This document shows positions 1 through 8,172 of a DNA stretch of 28,403 nucleotides, piece after piece (position 1 is the first letter of the stretch; each line of letters starts with the position of its first letter). The notes beneath the pieces are model-generated. The model worked only from the letters and a program-made list of their open reading frames with translations. It had not been told where the DNA came from and did no database searches. The DNA lies in assembly GCA_910586875.1 (NCBI GenBank), contig CAJUJI010000016.1, positions 1 to 28,403 of the forward strand, in the 5' to 3' direction. This DNA is from an uncultured Anaerotruncus sp. GTDB taxonomy: Bacteria; Bacillota; Clostridia; Oscillospirales; Ruminococcaceae. The translations under genes were made by a program, and so were the position numbers.

Positions 1-56
1 GTACATACTAGACCAATTTTTTCCTGTAAAAAGGTGCAAATCTGCGGGGGTATTCT

Positions 57-2150
57 ATGAAGCCAGATTCCCAGGTCTATTTAAATTGTGTAAAATATCT
101 ATCAGAATTTATCCCTTGCCCGGTTGCGTTTTTTAATCTGGAGGGGCAGGTTTTGGCCTGCACCCATCCAATCCGCAACTCGTTCGCACAGATGGTGGTA
201 CAGCAATGCCTAGCAGCGCCCGAGCAATGCCAGCAGATCGCCAATTCCTATGGTGCGCAGTATGCGGTGCTGGACGGGGAGGGGGGCACCCCTTTGTGTA
301 TTGTGCTGTTTATGGAGGCGGTCGGTCATGACGGTTTGCTCGCGCCGGTGCGCACCTTGCTCCTGCTGATTTTGCAGGAGCAGACGTTACACTCACAGCT
401 ATTTTTTGAATCAAATGAGCATCTGTCGTTTGTGCGGGAGATTCTGTTCTCCAATGATTACCAGAGTGAAACCTTGCGGGAGCAGGCAATCAAACGGCAA
501 TATCCGCTCTCGGCCTATCGGGTGGTGATGCTGTTCGATCCGGTGACAGATACCACCCTGCCATCCGAGCGAACCGAGCCGTTTGTCGCCAATAAAAAGG
601 AGCTGTTCTCCAAGGCGGTGACGATGGCGCCCGGCTATCATTTTGATGACATCCTGGATTTTTTAAATTTGAAGCGGGTGGTTCTGTTAAAAATGGTGCC
701 GCCTGAGCTAAGCGACTTTCCCCAGGAGTACCTTTATACCTTTGCACAGGCGGTCATTACAATGCTCAAGCGGATGGATGCGACCAATTTTCGTGTCAGC
801 ATCGGCAGCTGCTACTATGAGCTGGCCGAAATCCGCAACAGCTATACCGAGGCCTGTTTTGTCGCCAACAACTTTGAATTCTTCGACACCGCAGAACGCA
901 ACATTTTGTTTGCGACCGACTATATCGCAGACTATCTGTTTAGCCTGTTGCCGGACAGCTACTATCGGGAAAAGTTTGTGCCGCTCAATCCGCTGGCCCG
1001 CAGCCGTTCCAATCTGCCGGAAACGCTGGCCTGCCTCTCACAGCACAACATGAACTTTCAGCAAACCGCAAAGGCGATGCAGCTGCACCGCAACACCCTA
1101 TTGCAGCGGTACGGAAAGATCTGTGCCCAGGCAAAATTCAACCCGATCAAGAACAGCCATGACCGGGTGAGCGCGCGTCAATACGCGCTGTTCTGCCGGC
1201 GCAAAACGGTTATACGGGCGGGGACCATGATCCGCGGCAACAATATTCTGTCAATCCTCTATGATAAGCTGGCCGAGCGCATCTCCAAAAACAGCCAGGA
1301 CACCATCCGCCTGGAGCTTCAGACGTTGGGGTTGTCGGGAAACAACTTTCTCATTCTGGATATGCTCAAACAGGGGGAAATTGACCTTGGCGTCGGGCAA
1401 GCCGGGATGCTGCTGCCGCTGTTGGGAGACAAAATTTCGATTGTGGATGCGCCCTTTTTGTTTCGCTCGCCACAGCAAGCGATTCGCCTGCTCAACGGTG
1501 CGGTAGGCCGCGAGATGCTCGCGCCCTTGCGGGACAGCGGCTTTTACGGACTGGCGTTTTGGAGCATGGGCTGGCGCTACCTCACCTGCGGCAAAGCGCA
1601 GCAAATCCGGCTGCCGCAGGATCTGAGCGGCCAGCGCATCCGTATTATGTGCAAGCCTTTGCTTGCGGCATTTATGCGCTATCTGGGCGCGGAGCCGTAC
1701 TACATCAGCTATGATAAGCTGACCGCCGCCATCCAGGATACCCTGGTCGATGTGCAGGAAAATCCCTATCAAAATTTTTATGACATGAACTTGTATCAAT
1801 CGCATAAAAACCTTTTTGAACTGAACATGCTGTTTGACAGCAATACCCTGCTGACCTCCACACAGTTTTGGAGCCGCTTTTCAGCCAGCCAGCAGGAAAT
1901 CATCGCCCAGTCGGTACAGGAAACGGTCCAATGGAACAGCGATTGCTTTTACAGCCTGACCGCTGCCACCAAAAAAAGCATCGCGCAGGAGGGGGTCAGC
2001 ATCAACACCCCAACCGCAAAGGAACTGAGCGCCTGGCAGAAGGCAGCCCAGGAATTTCTGCTCACCTCCTCCTACCGCCAAATCTATCTGGATTTTGTCC
2101 AGAAATCAATCGCTTGCGGGGGATACCGAAATGAATCATCTGATGTTTGA
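57..2150 (+). CDS. PucR/CdaR-type transcriptional regulator fused to a TRAP DctP solute-binding domain
   Basis: A 697-residue protein in one uninterrupted frame. Residues about 1-130 form an N-terminal sensory-type region, about 130-320 a CdaR/GGDEF-like region, and about 320-367 a PucR-type helix-turn-helix (TAKAMQLHRNTLLQRYGKI, starting near residue 335). Where PucR proteins normally end, this one continues. Residues about 383-690 match a full DctP/TRAP solute-binding domain: GWRYLTC, then the LSGQRIRIM strand with the ligand-contacting Arg near 529, then the VDVQENP helix at about 564-570. There is no signal peptide and no membrane segment, so the binding domain should be cytoplasmic. The ATG at 57 follows a GGGGG-rich Shine-Dalgarno. 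The gene overlaps the next regulator by 20 bp. Inference: a one-component regulator whose DNA-binding activity responds to an intracellular carboxylate-like ligand. The domain assignment is firm; the ligand and target genes are unknown. Confidence 0.85.
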   Translation: MKPDSQVYLNCVKYLSEFIPCPVAFFNLEGQVLACTHPIRNSFAQMVVQQCLAAPEQCQQIANSYGAQYAVLDGEGGTPLCIVLFMEAVGHDGLLAPVRTLLLLILQEQTLHSQLFFESNEHLSFVREILFSNDYQSETLREQAIKRQYPLSAYRVVMLFDPVTDTTLPSERTEPFVANKKELFSKAVTMAPGYHFDDILDFLNLKRVVLLKMVPPELSDFPQEYLYTFAQAVITMLKRMDATNFRVSIGSCYYELAEIRNSYTEACFVANNFEFFDTAERNILFATDYIADYLFSLLPDSYYREKFVPLNPLARSRSNLPETLACLSQHNMNFQQTAKAMQLHRNTLLQRYGKICAQAKFNPIKNSHDRVSARQYALFCRRKTVIRAGTMIRGNNILSILYDKLAERISKNSQDTIRLELQTLGLSGNNFLILDMLKQGEIDLGVGQAGMLLPLLGDKISIVDAPFLFRSPQQAIRLLNGAVGREMLAPLRDSGFYGLAFWSMGWRYLTCGKAQQIRLPQDLSGQRIRIMCKPLLAAFMRYLGAEPYYISYDKLTAAIQDTLVDVQENPYQNFYDMNLYQSHKNLFELNMLFDSNTLLTSTQFWSRFSASQQEIIAQSVQETVQWNSDCFYSLTAATKKSIAQEGVSINTPTAKELSAWQKAAQEFLLTSSYRQIYLDFVQKSIACGGYRNESSDV

Positions 2151-3264
2151 AATTGCCCAAAAGCTGCACGAAACCTACCCGCAGCTGGAAATAGCCGCCT
2201 TTGATACAGCCAGCAGCCTGCTTTGCAGCTATCCGGACCCGCTACATCGAAAGCTTTCCAGCAATCCACACCCGCCTAAAATGATTCGCAACAATCATTT
2301 CACCGCTGCGATAGAGGTCGCCAACCACGGCGCGCTGGCATTTGGCGGCAGGATACTGGGCATACCGGACGTGGACACCCTATATTGCTTTGTCAAAAGC
2401 TATATCAAGGTGTTGCAGGAGAAGGAAAGTATCTGTTGGCGGCTGAACGTTGAAAATGATCCTTGTTCGGTGCTGCTGAAATCGCTGTTCAGTATTTCCA
2501 GCGAGGAGGATCTTTCCTATGTCACGCTCAGCGCTGCCGCCCAAGGCTATGACCTCGCGCTGCCGCGGGTGATTATTTTGATTGAATGCAGCGCCCCTGA
2601 CAACGGCGGCCGCCTGCTAGACAGCTCCATGGCGGTGCTGCCCGCCTCTATTAAGGAGCTGCCGTTTTTCTCCCAGCAGGACATGGTCGGCTGGAGCAGC
2701 GAGCATCAGATTGTAATTTGCAAGGCGCTGGAGGGTCTACAGGAATATTCCTTGCGCGATTTGTGTGCACAGCCGCTGCACTCCCTATGCGAACTGCTAC
2801 AGGCGCAATACCATCTTCCGGCGCAGATCAGCGTCAGCCCCATCGTTCAGCAGGCACAGCAGTATGCGACCTGCCTTACGCTGGCACAAAAGACACTAAG
2901 CTTTTCAAAAATGTTTGAGCATTATCAGAGCGTGCATTTTTACGACGACTATCTTTTGGAGACCGAGGTCTCACAGCTGCCGCCCAAGGTGTTGGAGCAT
3001 TTTTTTGCAGGCCATGTCCAAGCGATCAAGCGCTCCTCCTGGATGGCTGAAACATTGGACGCGCTGATTCGCAATAATATGGCGTTGGATGAGACCGCCC
3101 AAAGCTTGTACATTCACCGCAATACCTTGGCCTTTCGTCTTCGACAGATTCGCAAAACTCTCCGGCTGGACCCGGTCAACTGCGACAGCGATTATTTCAC
3201 GCTGATGGTGCTGAACATCTATCTACACAGCTACAACCGAAACATCGCCAAAGAGTCAAAATAA
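2131..3264 (+). CDS. PucR/CdaR-family helix-turn-helix regulator
   Basis: A 377-residue cytoplasmic protein ending in a canonical PucR C-terminal helix-turn-helix (from about residue 317: DETAQSLYIHRNTLAFRLRQI). The N-terminal 300 residues have the loose CdaR-like sensory layout seen in the upstream gene, but with no solute-binding extension. I chose the ATG at 2131 because GCGGGGGA lies just upstream. The gene then overlaps the end of the DctP-fused regulator by 20 bp, so the two are translationally coupled and probably act together, perhaps as a heteromer or on the same promoters. A longer start at 2095 is possible but would overlap more and has no better ribosome binding site. PucR-family proteins typically activate catabolic genes for purines, diacids or amino compounds; the actual target cannot be read from the sequence. 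Confidence 0.85.
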   Translation: MNHLMFEIAQKLHETYPQLEIAAFDTASSLLCSYPDPLHRKLSSNPHPPKMIRNNHFTAAIEVANHGALAFGGRILGIPDVDTLYCFVKSYIKVLQEKESICWRLNVENDPCSVLLKSLFSISSEEDLSYVTLSAAAQGYDLALPRVIILIECSAPDNGGRLLDSSMAVLPASIKELPFFSQQDMVGWSSEHQIVICKALEGLQEYSLRDLCAQPLHSLCELLQAQYHLPAQISVSPIVQQAQQYATCLTLAQKTLSFSKMFEHYQSVHFYDDYLLETEVSQLPPKVLEHFFAGHVQAIKRSSWMAETLDALIRNNMALDETAQSLYIHRNTLAFRLRQIRKTLRLDPVNCDSDYFTLMVLNIYLHSYNRNIAKESK

Positions 3265-3300
3265 GCTCGCACAGCAAAGCGCTGTGCGGGCTCCTTTTTT
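3265..3300. terminator. Bidirectional intrinsic terminator between convergent regulator and kinase genes
   Basis: An 11-bp stem (GCTCGCACAGC / GCTGTGCGGGC, one G-T pair, 3265-3291) is followed by a T tract at 3294-3300 on the plus strand. On the minus strand the hairpin is followed by a T-rich TTATTTTG. It starts immediately after the regulator's TAA stop and lies 29 bp from the kinase stop. Confidence 0.9.
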
Positions 3301-3328
3301 ACCCTTTATGTGGCAAAGGACACAGCAG

Positions 3329-5605
3329 TCAGGCTGGCTCCCGCTGCAGGCTGAGCACGATTACACAGCCGCGGTCCACCTCCCCCAGAATTTCCACCCT
3401 GCCGCCATGCCGGTGCAAAATGCGTTTGACCAGCGCCAGTCCAATCCCGCTGCCCTCGTATTCGCTGTTGTTATGTGCGCGGTGAAACAGGTCAAACAGA
3501 TTGTTGCTGTGGCTGCTTTCAAAGCCTACTCCATTGTCTTTGAAATAGTAGTGGACCTGGGTGCCATTGCTCATGTATCCCACCGTCAAAATAATCTTAT
3601 CCCGCGTCTGTGCGAACTTGATCGAGTTTGACATGATGTTCATAACCACCGCCCGCATTAAAAAAGCATCGGCATACAGCGGCGGCAGATCGTATAAAAT
3701 CAGCTCCAACGCCTTGGACTCGGTCGCCTGTTGGATATCATGGAAGCAGTCCCGCACCAGCTGGTTCATGTTGATACGCTCGATGTTCAGCACCATAAAG
3801 CCGGCCTTTGCATAGATCATCATTTTCTGGATCATATCCAGCGTTTGCTCACAGACCCGGCGCGCACACAAAATATCCGCCTTCGACTGCTCGGTAAGCG
3901 CATCATAATTGTCCTCCTGGATAATCTCCAGATAGGCGCCGATCTCCCGAATGGGGGTGCGAAATTCGTGGGTGACTGTGTAGCTGAACGACTCCAAATC
4001 CCGGTAGGCGGTGCGCAGCTCTTGGGTGCGCTCCTCCACCGTCTGTTCCAGCCCCTCGTTGAGCTCGACAATTTTGCGCTCGGCACGCTTTTGCGCTGTC
4101 ACATTTTTGGTGAATACTGCGATGCTGGCGGTCTCCCCATGCAGCTTGACCGGATAGAAATGGATGTCCAAAATCAGCCCGCCCTGCTCCGCGCGGTATT
4201 CAATGGAAAAGTCGCCGTCCTTTAAAACCTGTTGGTAGCATTGGGTGAACAGTGCGCTGTCCGACTCGGAAAAGATTTCACTGGTCCGGCTGCCAGCGTG
4301 AATCTCCCGTCCAAAGGTGTCCCAGATATAATGGCTGAACGCCTGATTAAACGAGATGAGCGAGAAGGTGTGGCAGTCCACCGTCCAAATAAAGTCGCGA
4401 TTGCTTTCAAAGATGGCGTTGAGCAGCGCGGAAAGCTCCCAACGTCGTTCCTCCGCCTTTTTGTAGTCGGAGATATTGCGCGCGGTAAGCACCGCCAGCT
4501 GCTGTTCCCCCAGCTGCATTACATTGCCAGAAAAGAGCAGGCTGCAATTTACCCAGTTGTCCAGCAGCCCATTGATTTCAATGTTGTTCACCTGCCCACA
4601 GGCGAACAGCCGTGTCAGCAGCGCGTCGATCGCCTGCTGCTCATGAAACAGTGCGCGGATATTCTTGCCCAAAACCGACTCTGGAATAAAGTAGAGGTTT
4701 TGGTGAATCGCGGGGTTGACGTTCAGAATGGTCCCCACTGAGTCAATCTCGAAATAGGCGTCAGCGGTGTGCTGAAAAATCATCCGATAGCGTTCCTCAC
4801 TTTTCAGCAGCTTGTCCCGCGATTCCAGATTTTTCATGGTGCTGCAAATAATCGCGTCGCAGATCATGCAGCCTACCGCAAAGACGATGGGCAGCTTGAT
4901 AATCTGACCAAAGTTGCTGGACAAAATGGAGGTGTGCAGCCCGCGGCTTTCAAAATAAAACGCCTCGAAAATGCCGTCAATTACAAAAAAGCCCGCTACC
5001 ACCAGCAACGCCACCAGAAAAATCGCTTCATTCTGGCTGGAATAAGGCAGCGGCGCAATCTGCAAAACCCGCCGGAAGCCCGGCAGCGAAAGCAGCACCT
5101 TGATAAATGCGGCCAGCGCCAGAATTCCAAAGGCAAAGGTGATCGCCTGCACACGGACGATCACGGGGGAGGTGAAGCGCACTTGGCTCACCTGGTTGTG
5201 TGAGAGTACCAATGGATAAAGCTGGGTCATCACAAGGCAATAGACCGCCGCGTACAAAATATGCAATAGATAGTAATTGCCGTATGCGCGCGGCCGGTTG
5301 CACAGATGCCCGCAAAGCAGCATCAGCAGCAGATACAGCAGACCGATGAGCAGGTTTCCCCATCCGCGGTTTGCCGCCTCGATAAACGGGAATAGAAATA
5401 CCAGTCCGCCGATGCCCGTGATATAAGCATAGACCGGCTCCCAGGCGATAGAGATGAGCATTGGGAAAAACAGCGGCCACACTAGACGGGTATCGTAAAT
5501 ATGGTCGAGCACCAGGGAATGCCTTGCGAACAGCAGAGAAACCCAACCACAGCCTAACGCAGCGAAAACATGAAGCGGCACGAGCCGGCAAGGTGTTCTT
5601 TTCAT
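3329..5605 (-). CDS. Membrane-bound PAS sensor histidine kinase
   Basis: A 758-residue protein. Residues about 10-258 hold seven or eight hydrophobic helices forming an integral-membrane sensor domain. Two PAS-like domains follow (about 270-385 and 395-510), then a coiled-coil linker of the NEGLEQTVEERTQEL type. The HisKA domain has the phospho-acceptor His546 in VTHEFRTPIRE. The HATPase domain has N-box Asn660 (MSNSIKF), DNGVGF at 690-695 and GSGIGLALVKR from 718. The layout of the kinase core resembles phytochrome-like kinases. The start at 5605 lies 13 bp after the response regulator stop, so the two genes form an operon with the regulator first. All catalytic motifs are intact. The membrane module is not one I recognise as a named sensor, so the stimulus is unknown. 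Proximity to the amide operon makes nitrogen or amide sensing one possibility, not shown. Confidence 0.9.
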   Translation of the reverse strand: MKRTPCRLVPLHVFAALGCGWVSLLFARHSLVLDHIYDTRLVWPLFFPMLISIAWEPVYAYITGIGGLVFLFPFIEAANRGWGNLLIGLLYLLLMLLCGHLCNRPRAYGNYYLLHILYAAVYCLVMTQLYPLVLSHNQVSQVRFTSPVIVRVQAITFAFGILALAAFIKVLLSLPGFRRVLQIAPLPYSSQNEAIFLVALLVVAGFFVIDGIFEAFYFESRGLHTSILSSNFGQIIKLPIVFAVGCMICDAIICSTMKNLESRDKLLKSEERYRMIFQHTADAYFEIDSVGTILNVNPAIHQNLYFIPESVLGKNIRALFHEQQAIDALLTRLFACGQVNNIEINGLLDNWVNCSLLFSGNVMQLGEQQLAVLTARNISDYKKAEERRWELSALLNAIFESNRDFIWTVDCHTFSLISFNQAFSHYIWDTFGREIHAGSRTSEIFSESDSALFTQCYQQVLKDGDFSIEYRAEQGGLILDIHFYPVKLHGETASIAVFTKNVTAQKRAERKIVELNEGLEQTVEERTQELRTAYRDLESFSYTVTHEFRTPIREIGAYLEIIQEDNYDALTEQSKADILCARRVCEQTLDMIQKMMIYAKAGFMVLNIERINMNQLVRDCFHDIQQATESKALELILYDLPPLYADAFLMRAVVMNIMSNSIKFAQTRDKIILTVGYMSNGTQVHYYFKDNGVGFESSHSNNLFDLFHRAHNNSEYEGSGIGLALVKRILHRHGGRVEILGEVDRGCVIVLSLQREPA

Positions 5606-5618
5606 AGCGCCTCCCTTT

Positions 5619-6656
5619 CTATTCGGTCCGGGACTGCCGGTATTCGGTTGCGGTCAGCCCGGTGAACTGCTTAAAAATCCGGCTGAAATATTCGGTGTCG
5701 GAATAGCCCAGCTGTTGGCTGATTTCGTATATTTTCAGATTGCTGCGCAGCAGGATCTTTGCACGCTCCATCTTGACCATCGTGAGGTAATCCACAAAGC
5801 CCATCCCCAGCTCCCGTTTAAACAGATGGCTCAAATACGCCTGGTTGACAAAATGCAGACCGGCAACGCTGCGCAGCGACAGATTGTTTTCAATATTCTT
5901 TACCACAGTGTTGCAAACCGATTGGACCAGCTCGCTTTTGGAGCGGATAGAAAACTTGTTAAACTCCTTTTGCATCTGCGCAATCTGTTCGCAAAACCGG
6001 TCGGCCAGCTCCTGCGGACCGTCCGCCTGCTGCATCGAAAACAGCCGGCTGGTCTCACAGTACAATTCCATGTGTGGACGCTCGGCGAGAATCTGTTGTC
6101 CAATCTGCATAAGAATGTCACAAAATATCTGCCAAAGTTGCCCAATGTCCCCCTGGTGCTGCTCAAGCGTGCGCTGTGCAAGCTGCCGGCTGATATTTTG
6201 CGCATAATCATCATTCTTTAAAATTAGAGAGGGCAGAATCCGCAGCGCATTGTTGCCCTGTCGGGAGCCTTTGGCGAGCGCATCTAAATAAGCCTTGCAG
6301 CGATCCAACAGCTCCCGCAACGCTTCCTGCTCAATCGGCTTTACCACATAGTCAAACGCCCCCAAAACAATCCCTTGCTTTGCGTAGGCGAAGTCCGCGT
6401 ATTCACTGAGCAGAATAATACAGGGGCATAGCTGCTCCTTGCGTGCCTGCCCTAACAGCTCCAGCCCATCCATCACCGGCATACGGATGTCGGTAATCAT
6501 CACATCCACCTGCTCCTGATGCAGAATTTTTAGAGCCTCCTGCCCGTTCTGAGCCTCAAAGCGCACCTGAAACTGTGTATTGTCCCGAAAAATGGGAAAA
6601 CGCTTGAACTGACGCCGGAAAATTTCCCGGTCGTCCACAATAAGAAGCGTATACAT
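5619..6656 (-). CDS. AraC-type response regulator
   Basis: A 345-residue protein. The N-terminal receiver domain has the acidic pair in LLIVDDRE (Asp8, Asp9), phospho-acceptor Asp56 (MITDIRMPVMDG), the Ser of ILLSEYA and the Lys of VVKPIEQ. The C-terminal 100 residues are a double helix-turn-helix AraC/XylS domain, ending in ISQQLGYSDTEYFSRIFKQ. I chose the ATG at 6656 rather than an upstream in-frame start at 6683, because GGAGGG sits 7 nt before it. The histidine kinase follows 13 bp downstream. AraC-type response regulators usually pair with YesM-like kinases; this one is paired with a PAS-HisKA kinase, which is less common. Targets are unknown; the nearby amide-uptake operon is a natural candidate. 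Confidence 0.93.
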   Translation of the reverse strand: MYTLLIVDDREIFRRQFKRFPIFRDNTQFQVRFEAQNGQEALKILHQEQVDVMITDIRMPVMDGLELLGQARKEQLCPCIILLSEYADFAYAKQGIVLGAFDYVVKPIEQEALRELLDRCKAYLDALAKGSRQGNNALRILPSLILKNDDYAQNISRQLAQRTLEQHQGDIGQLWQIFCDILMQIGQQILAERPHMELYCETSRLFSMQQADGPQELADRFCEQIAQMQKEFNKFSIRSKSELVQSVCNTVVKNIENNLSLRSVAGLHFVNQAYLSHLFKRELGMGFVDYLTMVKMERAKILLRSNLKIYEISQQLGYSDTEYFSRIFKQFTGLTATEYRQSRTE

Positions 6657-6677
6657 GTCATTCCCTCCAATCCTAGT

Positions 6678-6705
6678 GCGCACCAGGGACGCTGTCCCTG
6701 GACCT
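6678..6705 (-). repeat. Partial copy (D) of the structured intergenic repeat, upstream of the response regulator
   Basis: A perfect 8-bp hairpin, CCAGGGAC-GCT-GTCCCTGG (6683-6701). Read on the minus strand it gives GGTCCAGGGAC-AGC-GTCCCTGGTGCGCA, which matches the second hairpin and flanks of copy C (GGTCAAGGGGC-AGC-GCCCCTTGTCGCA near 28311). It lies in the leader of the response regulator gene, about 27 nt before the start codon. Confidence 0.65.
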
Positions 6706-6716
6706 TGCCATGATCT

Positions 6717-6824
6717 CCCGCGCCGCGGCGCGCATCACATGCCGCGCCAAAATCCCTTCTCCCGCGCCGCAGCACGCATCACATACCGCGCCAAAATTCC
6801 TTCTTCCGCACCGCAGCACGCATC
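6717..6824 (+). repeat. 44-bp tandem repeat, about 2.5 copies
   Basis: Unit 1 is at 6717-6760, unit 2 at 6761-6804 and a partial unit 3 at 6805-6824. Each begins CCGCGCCGC(A/G)GC and contains GCATCACAT(A/G)CCGCGCCAAAAT. Units 1 and 2 differ at only a few positions. The array leads directly into copy A of the structured repeat. It is non-coding, with no spacers, so it is not CRISPR. Confidence 0.8.
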
Positions 6825-7022
6825 AAAAGTTTTACTCGATTTTTTTCAAAAAATCGCGGATTCCAAAGGCAGCGCCTTTGGTCGCCTTAGCGCGGATAAA
6901 ACCAGACGGTTTTATCCGCGCTGGGCGAAACGTATCCTTTCCTGAGAAGCGCCTTTTTGGGTGAATTGCGGTTTGCACAGCAAACCGCAAGAGGGGCTTT
7001 TTGCAAGAAAAAAAGCCCCTTA
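6821..7022 (+). repeat. Structured intergenic repeat, copy A (five hairpins)
   Basis: This roughly 200-bp element fills most of the gap between the response regulator start and the amidase terminator. In order it contains CGATTTTTT/AAAAAATCG (6837-6856), CCAAAGGC-AGC-GCCTTTGG (6863-6881), a perfect 15-bp stem AGCGCGGATAAAACC/GGTTTTATCCGCGCT (6889-6922), TTGCGGTTTG/CAAACCGCAA (6966-6990) and AGGGGCTTTTT/AAAAAGCCCCT (6992-7020). Linkers such as GCGAAACGTATCC and GAGAAGCGCCTTTTTGGG are shared with copies B and C. No coding capacity or transposase is present. The 6657-7163 gap as a whole holds copy D, the 44-bp tandem array, this element and the amidase terminator, and no gene. Confidence 0.8.
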
Positions 7023-7087
7023 AAAAAACCTCCTGCCTGATTGCCAATCAATATGCAGTCAGCAATAAACCATCTCCTCCGTCTATC

Positions 7088-7134
7088 TAAAACCCAAAAC
7101 TCCCAGCCCGCTGCTGTTTGGGCAGCGGGCTGGG
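7088..7134 (-). terminator. Intrinsic terminator of the amide-uptake operon
   Basis: A perfect 13-bp stem, CCCAGCCCGCTGC / GCAGCGGGCTGGG (7102-7134). Read on the minus strand it is followed by a T-rich stretch (GTTTTGGGTTTT, 7088-7100). It lies about 30 bp beyond the amidase stop codon. Confidence 0.85.
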
Positions 7135-7163
7135 ATTCGATTGTTTTTGTGCCACCATCTATT

Positions 7164-8087
7164 TTAGGCGTCGCGCTGCGCAAGCTTTTTGGAAACCTTG
7201 GCCACCATCGAATAAACGGTATCCACCATATTGGCGCAGTAGAGCTTGCCATCCTGGGTGAGCGCCTGATAAGCGTCCAAGCGGTCCCAGCCATATTCAA
7301 CCATCCAGTCAATCAGTTCTGCATAAGCGATTCTTGCTGCGTCCTCCATCGGCTTTGCGCTGCCCACCACCATCAGCTCGGTCGGGCTTTCGATGCGGGG
7401 CCATCTAATCTTTTTGTGCTTGATCAGCTCAAATTTTAACGTGACCTTTGCCGCGATTTCCAGCGCTACCCCACACAGCTCGCCCTGGCCCTGTTTTGCG
7501 TGTACATCACCCGTGAAGAAGTAGGCGCCCTCCACCTCAACCGGCAGGTAGACGATATTTCCCGGACATACATCCGGCGAGTCCATGTTGCCGCCCTGCT
7601 CGTAAGGGGTCAGCGCGGAGATCACCTCCAGCGCAGAGGCGGTGGCGATGGTGCCCAAAAACGGCTCCCACGGGAAGGAAAGATAGCGGTCGTGGGTGAA
7701 GTTCCCGTTTTCGTCCTGCCGGTAAATCCAGGTTTTCTCCCCAAGCGGTTCATTGAGCATCCGGGTAAATTTGTTTGGCGTGAGTCCGCCCAGCGGCTTT
7801 TGAATGCAGCTGACCGCCCAATCGCGGTCCGGCTCGATCGCCAGGATCTGTACCGCCAGCGTATCACCCGGCTCAGCGCCCTCGATATACAGCGGACCTG
7901 TCTGCGGGTTTAGATACCCCGCGCCGCTGAGCACCTCGGAGGGCAGGTCGGTTTCACTTTTGACCAATCCTTTAAAGCAGTCCTCGGTATGTAAAACAAT
8001 CTCCTCGCCGGGCTGCACCCTCGCAATCGGCTCCAAATAACGGTTAAATGCAAAGCTGTGCTCTCCCGTCTGTTCGATTACACGCAT
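7164..8087 (-). CDS. Acetamidase/formamidase family protein
   Basis: A 307-residue protein of the FmdA/AmdA metal-dependent amidase family, which hydrolyses formamide, acetamide and related short amides to ammonia and the acid in the cytoplasm. It has the family hallmarks: the acidic GDVHAKQGQGELCG segment near residue 190, the GGNMDSPDVCPG stretch just before it, and GPLYIEGAEPGDTLAV near residue 65. The length is normal for the family. AGGAAGGA precedes the ATG at 8087. It is the last gene of the amide/urea ABC transporter operon, 85 bp after the second ATPase and followed by a strong terminator. The arrangement matches the known link between FmdA-type amidases and FmdDEF/Urt-type transporters. 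Which amide is preferred cannot be read from the sequence. Confidence 0.93.
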   Translation of the reverse strand: MRVIEQTGEHSFAFNRYLEPIARVQPGEEIVLHTEDCFKGLVKSETDLPSEVLSGAGYLNPQTGPLYIEGAEPGDTLAVQILAIEPDRDWAVSCIQKPLGGLTPNKFTRMLNEPLGEKTWIYRQDENGNFTHDRYLSFPWEPFLGTIATASALEVISALTPYEQGGNMDSPDVCPGNIVYLPVEVEGAYFFTGDVHAKQGQGELCGVALEIAAKVTLKFELIKHKKIRWPRIESPTELMVVGSAKPMEDAARIAYAELIDWMVEYGWDRLDAYQALTQDGKLYCANMVDTVYSMVAKVSKKLAQRDA

Positions 8088-8172
8088 GATAAATCCTTCC
8101 TCTCAATTATAAATGGCGCGAACGGACCACCGCCCGCCGCCTGCAACCATTGTTTACGCCCCAGCAGGTTTA

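Noticed and set aside
6717..6824. Short direct repeats resembling a CRISPR array
   Set aside because: The units are contiguous, with no unique spacers, and no cas genes are present.
6992..7022. Hairpin with A/T-rich stem as a strong plus-strand terminator
   Set aside because: No T tract follows on either strand and there is no plus-strand gene upstream; it is better explained as the last hairpin of repeat copy A.
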